From the NCBI RefSeq assembly GCF_051175315.1, contig NZ_CP195100.1, positions 5,270,001 to 5,334,000 on the forward strand: 64,000 bases of DNA, in the 5' to 3' direction. The notes under the pieces are model-generated. The model was not told where the DNA came from, made no database searches, and saw nothing but the letters and a program-made list of their open reading frames with translations. This DNA comes from Tundrisphaera sp051175315. Lineage in GTDB: Bacteria; Planctomycetota; Planctomycetia; Isosphaerales; Isosphaeraceae. Shown here in pieces: positions 35,322 through 45,867 of this stretch. How positions within the stretch are numbered: position 1 is the stretch's first letter; each line of letters begins with the position of its first letter. A program made the position numbers and the translations under genes.

Positions 35322-36635
35322 TCAGGCCGGCTCGATCGCCGCGATCGCCCCGGCGACCTCGTCGGGGTCGGCCCTCACCGGGTCGGCCAGGGCCTCCTTC
35401 GCCGTGAGCAGCCGGGAGGCGAACCACAGGCTCGCCGCCGTGGCCGCCACGCCGATCAGGCCGACCGCCGGGAAATGGAGCAAAGAGCCGTCGGCATCCT
35501 TGGTCACGATCAGCCCGGCGACCATCGAGCCGAGCCCGGCGGCGATGTGCTGCACGGCCGAGTTGGCGCTCATGAACCCGCCCCGGAGCCGGGGCTCGAC
35601 GCTGCCGGTGATCATCGCCATCGCCGCGACCATCCGGCCCGCGTTGGTGACCATGAACACCCCGACCACCGCCACCGCCGCCAGCAGGCCGACGCGGGGG
35701 AGGTTCGTGACCACCAGCATCAGCACGGCCGTCATCGGCGCGATCACCCGGTAGACCGGGAACTTCCCGTAGCGGTCGGCGAGCCGGCCCACCACCGGGG
35801 CGCCCACCAGCGTGAGGGCCCCACCCGCCACGTAGATCCAGGGCAGCTCGATCTCGGTCAGCCCCACGTTGGCCACCATGTAGGGGCTGATGTACGGCAC
35901 CACGGCGAATCCGCTGATCATCAGCGTCGAGATCAGGGCGAACGCCCGCAGGTGGTTGGGGTGGGTGTAGGTCTCGACCATCGTTTCCCAGGGACCGTGC
36001 AGCGGGGCGGTCTCCAGGTGGGCCCGGAGCCTCGGCAAGGCCTTGAACCCCGCCGCCAGCACCGCGAGGCCGACCCCCACCAGCAGCAGGAACGGCGTGT
36101 GCCAGCCGTAGAGCGTCCCCAGGGTCAGGCCGAACGGCACCCCCAGGACCGACGCCAGAGCGAACGCGGACATCAACGACCCGGTGGCGCGGCCCCGCCG
36201 CTCCTCCGGGAACACGTCCCCCACGATCGCCATGGCCATCCCGCCCAGCACCCCGCCGAACGCCCCCGTGACGACCCGCGCCACCAGCAGGGTCGCATAG
36301 GTGGGGGCGAGCCCGCAGAACAGCGTCCCGATCAGGAAGCCCACGTAGAGCCAGAGGAACGCCGTCTTGCGGTCGAACCGATCCACCAGGGAAGACGCCA
36401 GGAGGCCCGTCACGCCGGCGCTCAGGGTGTAGGATGAGACCACGAAGCCGAACCGCATCGGGCTGATCGCCAGGGTCCGCATCAGTTGCGGGCCGAGCGG
36501 CATGATGAGCATGAAGTCGACGATCGTGGTGAACTGGACCGCCGCCAGGACCATCAGGATGGCCCGCTCCCGGGCCGCGACCGATTTCTTCACGAGCCCC
36601 GGGCCGTCGAACTCCGCGTCGGCAACACTCATCAT
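35322..36635 (-). CDS. Major facilitator superfamily transporter
   Basis: 437 residues from ATG 36635, preceded by GAGGG; a start further upstream (36728) would lie on the -35 box of the promoter. Twelve hydrophobic segments are visible, with the MFS loop 2-3 motif A-like SSLVDRFDRKTAFLW and a second copy at GRLADRYGKFPVYR. The front, MLIMPLGPQLMRTLAISPMRFG, is typical of the drug/sugar-efflux (AraJ-like) branch. It is an inner-membrane proton-coupled transporter; substrate unknown. Confidence 0.88.
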   Translation of the reverse strand: MMSVADAEFDGPGLVKKSVAARERAILMVLAAVQFTTIVDFMLIMPLGPQLMRTLAISPMRFGFVVSSYTLSAGVTGLLASSLVDRFDRKTAFLWLYVGFLIGTLFCGLAPTYATLLVARVVTGAFGGVLGGMAMAIVGDVFPEERRGRATGSLMSAFALASVLGVPFGLTLGTLYGWHTPFLLLVGVGLAVLAAGFKALPRLRAHLETAPLHGPWETMVETYTHPNHLRAFALISTLMISGFAVVPYISPYMVANVGLTEIELPWIYVAGGALTLVGAPVVGRLADRYGKFPVYRVIAPMTAVLMLVVTNLPRVGLLAAVAVVGVFMVTNAGRMVAAMAMITGSVEPRLRGGFMSANSAVQHIAAGLGSMVAGLIVTKDADGSLLHFPAVGLIGVAATAASLWFASRLLTAKEALADPVRADPDEVAGAIAAIEPA

Positions 36636-36700
36636 GCACCCTCGAACCTGGGGGAAGCGGGCCGACGCGCGTGGGCCGGGCCGTCCGCGATGATCCGCAT

Positions 36701-36728
36701 ATCGTAGGGGGGACCGGCGGGTCGTCAA
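36701..36728 (-). promoter_or_regulatory. Promoter for the MFS gene
   Basis: Minus strand: TTGACG (36728-36723), 16-bp spacer, TACGAT (36706-36701); the leader to the ATG is about 60 nt. Confidence 0.5.
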
Positions 36729-36756
36729 GCGGACCCGCCGGCCCCACGGCCCGGCC

Positions 36757-37746
36757 TCACCGGTTCACGCTCCCCATCATGTTCGCGGGATAGCGGTCCC
36801 CGGCCGCGGCCCCGCGCGGGGCGATCTCCTCGATCCGGGACAGTTCCTCGGGGGTCAGCTTGATGTCGACCGCCGCCGCGTTCTCCTCCAGGTAGGCCCG
36901 CCGCTTGGTCCCCGGGATCGGCACCAGATCGTCCCCCCGGGACAGGACCCAGGCCAGGGCCAGTTGCGACGGCGTGCAGCCCCGGGACTCGGCCATCGCC
37001 TTGAGCCGCTCGACGAGTTCCAGGTTCCTGGCGAAGTTCTCCCCCTGGAACCGGGGCGAGTGGCGGCGATAGTCGTCGGCCGCGAAGTCGTCGATCGACC
37101 GGAATTGCCCGGTCAGGAATCCCCGACCGAGCGGGCTGTACGGGACGAACCCGATCCCCAGCTCGCGGCAGGTCGGCAGGATCTCGTCCTCGGGGTCTCG
37201 GCTCCAGAGCGAGTACTCGGTCTGAAGGGCGGCGATCGGGTGGACCCGGTGCGCCCTGCGGATCGTGTCCGGCGCCGCCTCGGACAGCCCGAGGTGGAGG
37301 ACCTTGCCCGCCTTCACCAGTTCGGCCATCGCCCCGACCGTCTCCTCGATCGGCACGTCGGCGTCGACCCGGTGGAGGTAGTAGAGGTCGATGTGATCGA
37401 CGCCGAGCCGGCCGAGCGAGCCGTCGCACGCCGTCTTGACATACTCGGGGCGCCCGTTGAAGCCGCGGACCGTGGGGTCCTCGGCCGACCGGACGATGCC
37501 GAACTTGGTGGCCAGCACGACCTCGTCGCGACGGCCGGCCAGCGCCTTGCCCACCAGGGTCTCGTTGGTGAACGGACCGTACATGTCGGCCGTGTCCAGG
37601 AACGTGATCCCCAGCTCGATCGCGCGATGGATCGTGCGGATCGACTCGGCGTCGTCGCGGGCGCCGTAGAAGTCCGACATCCCCATGCAGCCCAGCCCGA
37701 TCGTGGAAACGATCGGCCCCGCCTTGCCCAATGTTTGCTGTTCCAC
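36757..37746 (-). CDS. Aldo/keto reductase
   Basis: 329 residues from GTG 37746, with GAGGAGG six bases upstream; the frame's upstream extension has no support. It is an NADPH-dependent (beta/alpha)8 reductase of the AKR13/YakC-like type. Catalytic residues: D51 and Y56 in FLDTADMYG, K81 in ATKFG, and the His in YYLHRVD. The cofactor segment is PIPGTKRRAYLEENAAA. The substrate (small aldehyde or ketone) is not predictable. The next gene downstream, MFS, has its own promoter. Confidence 0.92.
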   Translation of the reverse strand: MEQQTLGKAGPIVSTIGLGCMGMSDFYGARDDAESIRTIHRAIELGITFLDTADMYGPFTNETLVGKALAGRRDEVVLATKFGIVRSAEDPTVRGFNGRPEYVKTACDGSLGRLGVDHIDLYYLHRVDADVPIEETVGAMAELVKAGKVLHLGLSEAAPDTIRRAHRVHPIAALQTEYSLWSRDPEDEILPTCRELGIGFVPYSPLGRGFLTGQFRSIDDFAADDYRRHSPRFQGENFARNLELVERLKAMAESRGCTPSQLALAWVLSRGDDLVPIPGTKRRAYLEENAAAVDIKLTPEELSRIEEIAPRGAAAGDRYPANMMGSVNR

Positions 37747-38250
37747 GAGCGTCCTCCTCGGAAGCGCGGCCGTTTGCCTCGCCGATGTCCGCGTAAGTGT
37801 AGCAGGGAGGAGCAAGCCCTCCCCCCATCCGGCGATGCCCCGGCCGGCTCGGGCCGACAGGACCGCTCGTTGGGAGGAGTCGAATCGGTCGGCTCCGACA
37901 AGCCTTCGCGGGGCCGGGTGCCCGGGGCGGAACATCCCGTCAGGATCTCGCAGGCGTCCATTCCGCGAGATCGAAATGGCTAATTCGCCTAGAGTTGCGT
38001 CCGGTGGCTTCGTTTATGGTCTTGCCCTCGGCCCTGGGGCCCATCCCGATGGCCGGGGCCCAAGACATTACTGGATCGGACGGATCTGTCTGATTGAAAA
38101 TTTCATATTAAATGTGAAGACGTATTGGTTATTCTGGTTGCCTCCCGTTCGATGGCTCGTCGGGAGAGTTGCCCGACGCCGGGGGCCCGAATACGATGGC
38201 CGCATCTTCGAAGGCCACCCACCCGGTACGGCACCCCACGGAAGACTCCG
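37747..38250. other. Divergent intergenic region with an AT-rich patch
   Basis: This 504-bp region separates the aldo/keto reductase and the VanX fusion. Most is high-GC, but 38085-38145 is AT-rich (GATTGAAAATTTCATATTAAATG), a strong contrast with the surroundings. I found no box pair I trust there; it may be a promoter or regulator-binding area for the downstream gene. Confidence 0.4.
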
Positions 38251-40641
38251 ATGCCGCACGCCTCGCCCGCTCGCCTTGCATTCCTGGCCCTGCTGCTGTC
38301 ACCGGGATTGGTCATCGGCCAGGACGTACCGGCCCGCCACGCCGAGGCCATCCGCTCGCTCGACGCCTTCATCGGCCGCGAGGTGGCCCTCAAGGACGTG
38401 CCCGCACTGTGGATCGCGATCGTCGATGGACCGACGGTCATCTGGAAGAAGGGGTTCGGGACCGACGATCGGGCGAAGCAGAGATCGGTGTCGCCTTCGG
38501 CCTTCGTCCCGCTGGGCTCGATGACCCAGCTCTTCACCGACCTCGCCGCGATGTGGCTGGCCGACCGGGGGAAGATCGACATCGACGCCCCCGTGACCAC
38601 CTACCTCCCCGACTTCAAGCCGGTGAATCCGTCGGGCATCCCGATCACGCTCCGCCAGTTGATGGCCCATCGCTCGGGTTTGGGGCGCGAGACCCCGGTC
38701 CGCAGCACCTTCGAGCCGGCCGGGCCGCTGCGTCCTGAGTCGCACCTGGTCGATGCGGTGGCCAGCCTGAACCGCACCACGCTGGTGCACGCCCCGCTGG
38801 CCCGCGCCCACGAATCGCTCGCCGGGATCGCGGTCGTGGGCCTATCGCTGGGGCGGGCGCTCGGCTCCCCCTTCGAAAACGCGGTGGACGCACCCATCTC
38901 GCATCTCCCGGGGATGACCGGCCTCCGATTTTACGAGATTCACGGCAGGTACAAGAGGCCTGATTTCGATCGGGCCAGGGGGTGGGTGAAGACGGGGTTC
39001 GGCCGGGAGTTTCTGGCCCCGGACGATATGCCGGGCCCGGGCCCGGCCGTCGGCTTGATGGGCCGATTCGAGTCCCTGGGGAGTCTGCTGATCGCGTTGA
39101 TGGATGATTCCCGGGTCCCGATCACCGGCCTGCCGAAGCCGGACACCCTGGCGATGATGATGACCCCTCAGTTCGTCCCGCCGGGCACGCCCGAAGGGAA
39201 CGGTCTGGGGTTCGTCATCTCCCGATTCCAGGGGCACAAGCGGGTCGGCATCGGCGGGGGCACCCTCGGCTTCGCGTCCGAGATGGCCTTCCTGCCCGAC
39301 GCCCGGCTCGGCGTGGTCGTGATGGCCTCGCGGGATTCGGCCCGCGGCTTCGTCTCGCGGGTCGCCGACGTCGCCCTCGGCCAGTGCCTCGCCGCCCGGG
39401 ACGGGCGGAGCCTCCCGCCGATCGAGGCGACCGCCCCGCTCCCGCCGGGCCTGGCCGGGGAACTGGCCGGCCGGTATCGGTCCGGGGACGATTGGTTCGA
39501 CCTGGTCGCCGATGGCGGCGCGTTGCGGATGGATCCGGCCCAGGGCCTATCGGTCGATCTGAGGAAGGCCCCGGACGGCTCGCTCCTGGGAGATGACGCG
39601 ATTCGCTTCGGACCCAGGTTCGTGCGCGAGGGGGATGTCCTCCGCATCGGCGACAAGACCTATCACCGCGAGGCCGTCCCCCTGCCCCCGCCCGCCCCCG
39701 ATCGCTTCGCAGGGCTGATCGGCGAATACGGTTGGGACGACCAGATCCTCTACATCCTGGAACGCGATGGCCGGCTCAACGCGGTGATCGGCTGGCACGA
39801 GAGGGATCCGCTGATCGAACGCGAAGCCGACGTCTATGAATTCCCGGAGGGGAGCATTTACGCCGGCGAGACGCTGCGTTTCCGTCGCGACCCTGCCGGC
39901 AGGGCGGTCGAGGTCGTGGCCGCGTCGGTCCCCCTGGCCCGGCGGGCCATCGACGGCGAAGGCGGCAAGACCTTCCGGATCAAGCCGACGCGGCCGGTGC
40001 CCGACATCCTCCGCGACAACGACGCCCGTGGCGACAAACCCCCGGCCGAGGCCGGCGACTTCCGCGCCCCGGACCTGGTGGACCTGGCCACCGTCTCCCC
40101 CACGATCCGCTTCGACATCCGCTATGCCACCGACAACAACTTCCTGGGGGCGGCGGTCTATCCGGCGGCGCGGGCCTTCTTCCAGAGGCTCGCGGCCGAG
40201 GCCCTGGGCCGGGCCCACGCGAAGCTGGCGGCCCGGGGCTATGGCCTTCTGATCCACGACTCCTACCGGCCGTGGCGGGTCACCAAGCTGTTCTACGACG
40301 CGACCTCGGGCACCGACCGCGAATTCGTGGCCGACCCGTCGAAGGGGTCGAAGCACAATCGCGGGTGCGCGGTGGACCTGTCGATGTACGAACTGGCGAC
40401 GGGCCGGCCGGTCGAGATGGTGGGGGGATACGACGAATTCTCCGACCGGTCCTACCCCCACTATCCGGGCGGGACCTCGCGGCAGCGGTGGCTGCGGGAC
40501 CTGCTCCGCGAGGCGATGGAGGCCGAGGGCTTCTCGGTCAACGACAACGAGTGGTGGCACTTCGATTTCAAGGACTGGCGCAGCTATCCGATCCTCGACA
40601 TCCCGTTCTCCTCCATCGATGCAAGGCCGGATGCGCCTTAA
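38251..40641 (+). CDS. Fusion of degenerate beta-lactamase-like domain and VanX-type D-Ala-D-Ala dipeptidase
   Basis: 796 residues from ATG 38251 (GGAAGA upstream), starting with a signal peptide (LAFLALLLSPGLVIGQ). Residues about 25-400 have the serine beta-lactamase/esterase fold, but the SxxK nucleophile motif reads S90-M-T-Q93, the Tyr-x-Asn position reads AHES and the third motif is GIGGGTLGF, so all three catalytic elements are altered. Residues about 400-600 are a lipocalin-like linker region. Residues about 610-790 match VanX/DdpX D-Ala-D-Ala dipeptidase: H702 and D709 in SKHNRGCAVDLSM and E767, H770 in NEWWHFDF, the zinc ligands and catalytic Glu in the exact VanX spacing. It probably cleaves peptidoglycan dipeptides in the periplasm. 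Confidence 0.85.
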   Translation: MPHASPARLAFLALLLSPGLVIGQDVPARHAEAIRSLDAFIGREVALKDVPALWIAIVDGPTVIWKKGFGTDDRAKQRSVSPSAFVPLGSMTQLFTDLAAMWLADRGKIDIDAPVTTYLPDFKPVNPSGIPITLRQLMAHRSGLGRETPVRSTFEPAGPLRPESHLVDAVASLNRTTLVHAPLARAHESLAGIAVVGLSLGRALGSPFENAVDAPISHLPGMTGLRFYEIHGRYKRPDFDRARGWVKTGFGREFLAPDDMPGPGPAVGLMGRFESLGSLLIALMDDSRVPITGLPKPDTLAMMMTPQFVPPGTPEGNGLGFVISRFQGHKRVGIGGGTLGFASEMAFLPDARLGVVVMASRDSARGFVSRVADVALGQCLAARDGRSLPPIEATAPLPPGLAGELAGRYRSGDDWFDLVADGGALRMDPAQGLSVDLRKAPDGSLLGDDAIRFGPRFVREGDVLRIGDKTYHREAVPLPPPAPDRFAGLIGEYGWDDQILYILERDGRLNAVIGWHERDPLIEREADVYEFPEGSIYAGETLRFRRDPAGRAVEVVAASVPLARRAIDGEGGKTFRIKPTRPVPDILRDNDARGDKPPAEAGDFRAPDLVDLATVSPTIRFDIRYATDNNFLGAAVYPAARAFFQRLAAEALGRAHAKLAARGYGLLIHDSYRPWRVTKLFYDATSGTDREFVADPSKGSKHNRGCAVDLSMYELATGRPVEMVGGYDEFSDRSYPHYPGGTSRQRWLRDLLREAMEAEGFSVNDNEWWHFDFKDWRSYPILDIPFSSIDARPDAP

Positions 40642-40690
40642 GAGGATGCACGACACCCGCACGGATGCCCAGGGCCGGTGCGCGACCGGC

Positions 40691-40720
40691 TTGACCCGGT
40701 CATCGGGTTGAACATAAGCT
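40691..40720 (+). promoter_or_regulatory. Promoter candidate for the PSCyt1-DUF1501 pair
   Basis: TTGACC (40691-40696), 18-bp spacer, TAAGCT (40715-40720); CATAAG two bases earlier is an alternative -10. The leader is about 190 nt. Confidence 0.35.
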
Positions 40721-40913
40721 AGTGGGTGTCGGACCTCGCTCATAGACCTCGCCATCGAATCCTCGCTCTGATCTCCATCCCGCGATGCCATCCGCGCCCG
40801 CGCGACGTTCGGTCGCCGGTCGGCTCGGTCGCGTTTTCGATCATTCGACGGCAAGGACGAGGTCCCGCCTCGCACGGTGTGCGGGCGGTCGCATCCGGGT
40901 CGGGAGGCATGGC

Positions 40914-43900
40914 ATGTTGGCTTGTCAGACGGGACGCATCGGGAGTTCGATCGCCGGGCGGCGCGAGGGCGCGGCGGCCCTGTGGGGGGCGATGCTGATC
41001 GTCGTCGCGGCCGGCGGGGTCGCCGTCGCCGGCGACGTCGAATACAACCGCGACGTCCGGCCGATCCTGTCGGAGAACTGCTTCCGTTGCCACGGCCCCG
41101 ACAGCGGGGCCCGCAAGGGGGACCTCCGGCTCGACCGCCGCGAGGACGCGGTCAAGGCCGAGGCCATCGTCCCGGGCGACGCCGGGGCGAGCGAATTGGT
41201 CGCGCGGATCATCTCCGACGACCCCGACGAGATCATGCCGCCGCCCGACGCCAACAAGGTGCTGACCCCCGAGCAGAAGGATGTCCTGAAGCGGTGGATC
41301 GCCTCGGGCGCCGAGTACCAGCCCCACTGGTCGTTCCTGGCCCCGAAGCGCCCCGAGCCGCCCGCCGTGGGCGACGAGGCGTGGTCGAAGAACCCGATCG
41401 ACCGGTTCCTCTACGCGAAGATGGTCGAGAAGGGGCTCAAGCCCTCGCCCGAGGCGGATCGCCGGACCCTGGCCCGCCGCCTCAGCCTGGACCTGACCGG
41501 CCTGCCCCCCGACCCGGCGATGGTCAACGCCTTCGCGGCCGACCCCGCCCCCGACGCCTACGAGAAGCTCGTCGACAAGCTGATGGCCTCGCCCGACTAC
41601 GGCGAGCATCGCGCCCGCTACTGGCTGGATGCGGCCCGGTATGCGGACACCCACGGGATCCACTTCGACAACTATCGCGAGATGTGGACCTATCGCCAGT
41701 GGGTGATCGAGGCGATCAACGCCAACATGCCGTTCGACCGCTTCGCCACCGAACAGCTGGCCGGCGACCTCCTGCCCAACCGGACCCTGGAACAGCAGAT
41801 CGCCTCCGGGTTCAACCGGTGCAACATCACCACCAACGAGGGCGGGGCGATCGCCGAGGAATACCTGGTCCTCTACGCCCGCGACCGCACCGAGACGACC
41901 TCGCAGGTCTTCATGGGCCTGACCACCGGCTGCGCCGTGTGCCACGACCACAAGTACGACCCGTTCAGCCAGAAGGAGTTCTACGAGCTGTCGGCCTTCT
42001 TCAACAACACCGTCCAGAACGCGATGGACGGGAACGTGAAGGACACGCCGCCGACGGTGTTCGTCCCGGTCATGGGCGACCGTCCCCGCTGGGAGGCCCT
42101 GGCCGGGGAGATCGACGTGGCCCGCAAGAAGGTTGAGGCACGCAAGGCCGAGGTCCGGCCCGAATTCGAGAAGTGGCTGGGCTCGGCCACCCGCGAGTCG
42201 CTGGCCCCGTCCATGCCCGCCGAGGGGCAGAAGCTCCGGGCCCGCCTCGATGACCGCGACACCCCGCCCGAGGCCCAGCACAAGTGGACCGGCGAGGAAC
42301 TGGTCGTGTCCGACGCCGGTGACTTCGAGAAGGACCAGGCGTTCTCGTATGGGGCCTGGATCCGCCCGGGCAAGGCCCCCCTGAACGGGGCCCTGTTCGC
42401 CCGCATGGACGACAAGAAGGACTTCCGGGGCTGGGACCTCTGGTTCGAGAACGGCGCCCTCACGGCCCACATCATCCACAAGTGGCCCGAGGATGCGCTC
42501 AAGGCGACGTCCGACGCGAAGCCGAAGCCGGGCGTCTGGACTCACGTCCTGGTGACCTACGACGGGTCCGGCAAGGCCGAGGGGATCAAGTTCTTCGTCG
42601 ACGGCGAGCCCCGGATGACCCGGCCGCAGACCAACACCCTGACCGGTTCGATCCGGACCACGGTGCCGCTCAAGGTCGCCCAGCGCGATTCGTCGTCGCG
42701 GATCGGCGAAGTGCTGATCCACGACCTCAAGGTCTTCGGGCGGGCCCTGTCCGCCGAGGAGGTCGAGAACCTGGCCGGGGTCGATCGGGTCCTGTGGCTG
42801 ACCTCGCGGCCGGCGGACAAGCGGCCGGAAGCCGACGTCGAGGCCGCGTTCCGCTACTACCTCTCCCGCCACGACCCGGTGGCGCGCGACCTGGCCGGCG
42901 CGGTGGCCTCGCTGGTGCGCGAGCAGGGGGAGATCAAGGCCCGGGGCAGCATGGCCCACGTCATGCAAGAGAAGTCCGATGAGGCGATGGCCTACCTCCT
43001 GTTCCGGGGCGACTACGACAAGAGGCGCGACCCGGTCAAGGCGGACACCCCCAAAGTCCTCCCGCCGATGGCCTCGGACCTGCCCAGGAACCGCCTCGGC
43101 CTGGCCAAATGGCTGGTCAGCCCCGAGCATCCCCTGACCGCCCGCGTGACCGTCAACCGGTTCTGGCAGGAGCTGTTCGGCAACGGCTTGGTCCGCACCG
43201 CCGGGGACTTCGGGGTCAGCGGCGAGTTGCCGTCGCACCCCGAGCTGCTCGACTGGCTGGCCGTCGACTTCCGCGAGTCGGGCTGGGACATGAAGGCGTT
43301 CTTCAAGAAGCTGGTCATGACGGCCGCCTATCGCCAGTCGGCGGCGACCACGCCCCAGGCGATCGAGGCCGACCCGTCCAACCGCTACCTGGCCCGCGGC
43401 GCCCGCTACCGGATGGACGCGGAGATGGTCCGCGACTATGCCCTGGATGTGGCCGGCCTGCTGGTCCGGAAGATCGGCGGCCCCAGCGTCCGCCCCTACC
43501 AGCCCGACGGGGTGTGGGAGGCGGTCGCCATGCCCGAGAGCGACACCCGGTTCTATCGCCGCGACAACGGGGATCGGCTCTATCGCCGGAGCATGTACAC
43601 GCTCTGGAAGCGGGCCGCGCCGCCGGCGTCGATGGACATCTTCAACGCCCCGGCCCGCGAGGTCTGCACGGTGAAGCGGGAGCGGACCAATACCCCGCTC
43701 CAGGCGCTGGTCACGCTCAACGACGTCCAGTTCGTCGAGGCGGCCCGCAACCTCGCCGAGCGGGCGATCAAGGCGTCCGGGGAGGACGTGGAGGCCCGGC
43801 TCGACTACCTGGCCCAGCGGCTCCTGGCCCGGCCGTTCCGCACCGAGGAGGTGGACATCCTCCGAGGATCGGCCGACGCCCTGCTCGCCCACTACCGGGA

Positions 43901-44036
43901 GAAGCCCGACGACGCGGCCCAGCTGATCAAGTACGGCGAGTCCAAGGCCGACCCCGCCCTCGACGTGCCGACCCTGGCGGCGTGGACCATGCTGGCCAAC
44001 GAACTGCTGAACCTCGACGAAGTGCTCAACAAGTGA
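40914..44036 (+). CDS. PSCyt1 / DUF1549 / LamG-like / DUF1553 planctomycete protein
   Basis: 1040 residues from ATG 40914, seven bases after GGGAGG. A signal anchor (AAALWGAMLIVVAAGGVAVAG) precedes a planctomycete cytochrome-C-like PSCyt1 domain with the heme site CFRCHG and IMPPP. DUF1549 (about 160-370) shows FLYAKMVEKGLKPSPEADRR and CAVCHDHKYDPF, a second CxxCH. A LamG/concanavalin-like lectin part (about 460-610) is inserted before DUF1553 (about 690-1000: LVSPEHPLTARVTVNRFWQELFG, then SMDIFNAPAREVCTVKRERTNTPLQAL). Such proteins are nearly always next to a DUF1501 gene, as here (43 bp gap), and are thought to act on sulfated or complex polysaccharides, though this is unproven. Confidence 0.92.
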   Translation: MLACQTGRIGSSIAGRREGAAALWGAMLIVVAAGGVAVAGDVEYNRDVRPILSENCFRCHGPDSGARKGDLRLDRREDAVKAEAIVPGDAGASELVARIISDDPDEIMPPPDANKVLTPEQKDVLKRWIASGAEYQPHWSFLAPKRPEPPAVGDEAWSKNPIDRFLYAKMVEKGLKPSPEADRRTLARRLSLDLTGLPPDPAMVNAFAADPAPDAYEKLVDKLMASPDYGEHRARYWLDAARYADTHGIHFDNYREMWTYRQWVIEAINANMPFDRFATEQLAGDLLPNRTLEQQIASGFNRCNITTNEGGAIAEEYLVLYARDRTETTSQVFMGLTTGCAVCHDHKYDPFSQKEFYELSAFFNNTVQNAMDGNVKDTPPTVFVPVMGDRPRWEALAGEIDVARKKVEARKAEVRPEFEKWLGSATRESLAPSMPAEGQKLRARLDDRDTPPEAQHKWTGEELVVSDAGDFEKDQAFSYGAWIRPGKAPLNGALFARMDDKKDFRGWDLWFENGALTAHIIHKWPEDALKATSDAKPKPGVWTHVLVTYDGSGKAEGIKFFVDGEPRMTRPQTNTLTGSIRTTVPLKVAQRDSSSRIGEVLIHDLKVFGRALSAEEVENLAGVDRVLWLTSRPADKRPEADVEAAFRYYLSRHDPVARDLAGAVASLVREQGEIKARGSMAHVMQEKSDEAMAYLLFRGDYDKRRDPVKADTPKVLPPMASDLPRNRLGLAKWLVSPEHPLTARVTVNRFWQELFGNGLVRTAGDFGVSGELPSHPELLDWLAVDFRESGWDMKAFFKKLVMTAAYRQSAATTPQAIEADPSNRYLARGARYRMDAEMVRDYALDVAGLLVRKIGGPSVRPYQPDGVWEAVAMPESDTRFYRRDNGDRLYRRSMYTLWKRAAPPASMDIFNAPAREVCTVKRERTNTPLQALVTLNDVQFVEAARNLAERAIKASGEDVEARLDYLAQRLLARPFRTEEVDILRGSADALLAHYREKPDDAAQLIKYGESKADPALDVPTLAAWTMLANELLNLDEVLNK

Positions 44037-44079
44037 TCGCCGACGGTCGCATCCCCCACGATTCCCGAAAGGTCGGATC

Positions 44080-45549
<1,470 letters not shown>

Positions 45550-45564
45550 TGCGATGCGGCCGGG

Positions 45565-45867
45565 TCAGGGCGTCGGGATCTCCTCCAAGGGGACGTAGAT
45601 CTCCGGCGTCCGGCTGGCCAGGATCTTCGCCATCCCGTTGGCGACGTGCTCGATGAAGTGGGGCGAGGCCCGGTGGGCGTCGAGCGCGGCCTGGTCGTCG
45701 TACTGCTCGTAGAGGAAGAATCGGAGCGGGTCGGTCGGCGAGCGGTGGACCTGGTACATCCGGCAGCCCGGCTCGGCCCGCGTCGCCGCGGTGAGTTTGG
45801 CCAGGCGGTCGAAGGCCTCGGCCTCGTGGCCGGGTTGCAGGATATAGGTCACGGCAAGGCAGATCAT
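45565..45867 (-). CDS. Antibiotic-biosynthesis-monooxygenase (ABM/YgiN-like) domain protein
   Basis: 100 residues forming one dimeric ferredoxin-like ABM domain: ICLAVTYILQPGHEAEAFDRL, EPGCRMYQVHRSPTDP, FFLYEQYDDQAALDAHRASPHF. GGAGGGGGAC precedes the ATG. YgiN-type members act on quinols or as small monooxygenases without a cofactor. It is convergent with the DUF1501 gene, 15 bp apart, and divergent from the RND operon. Confidence 0.9.
   Translation of the reverse strand: MICLAVTYILQPGHEAEAFDRLAKLTAATRAEPGCRMYQVHRSPTDPLRFFLYEQYDDQAALDAHRASPHFIEHVANGMAKILASRTPEIYVPLEEIPTP

Noticed and set aside
34213..36747. An 844-codon frame joining the ThuA-like gene to the region of the MFS gene
   Set aside because: The upstream 500 codons are the wrong frame of the MFS transporter and read as Arg/Pro/Gly junk. 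The ThuA gene starts with a clear signal peptide at 35241.
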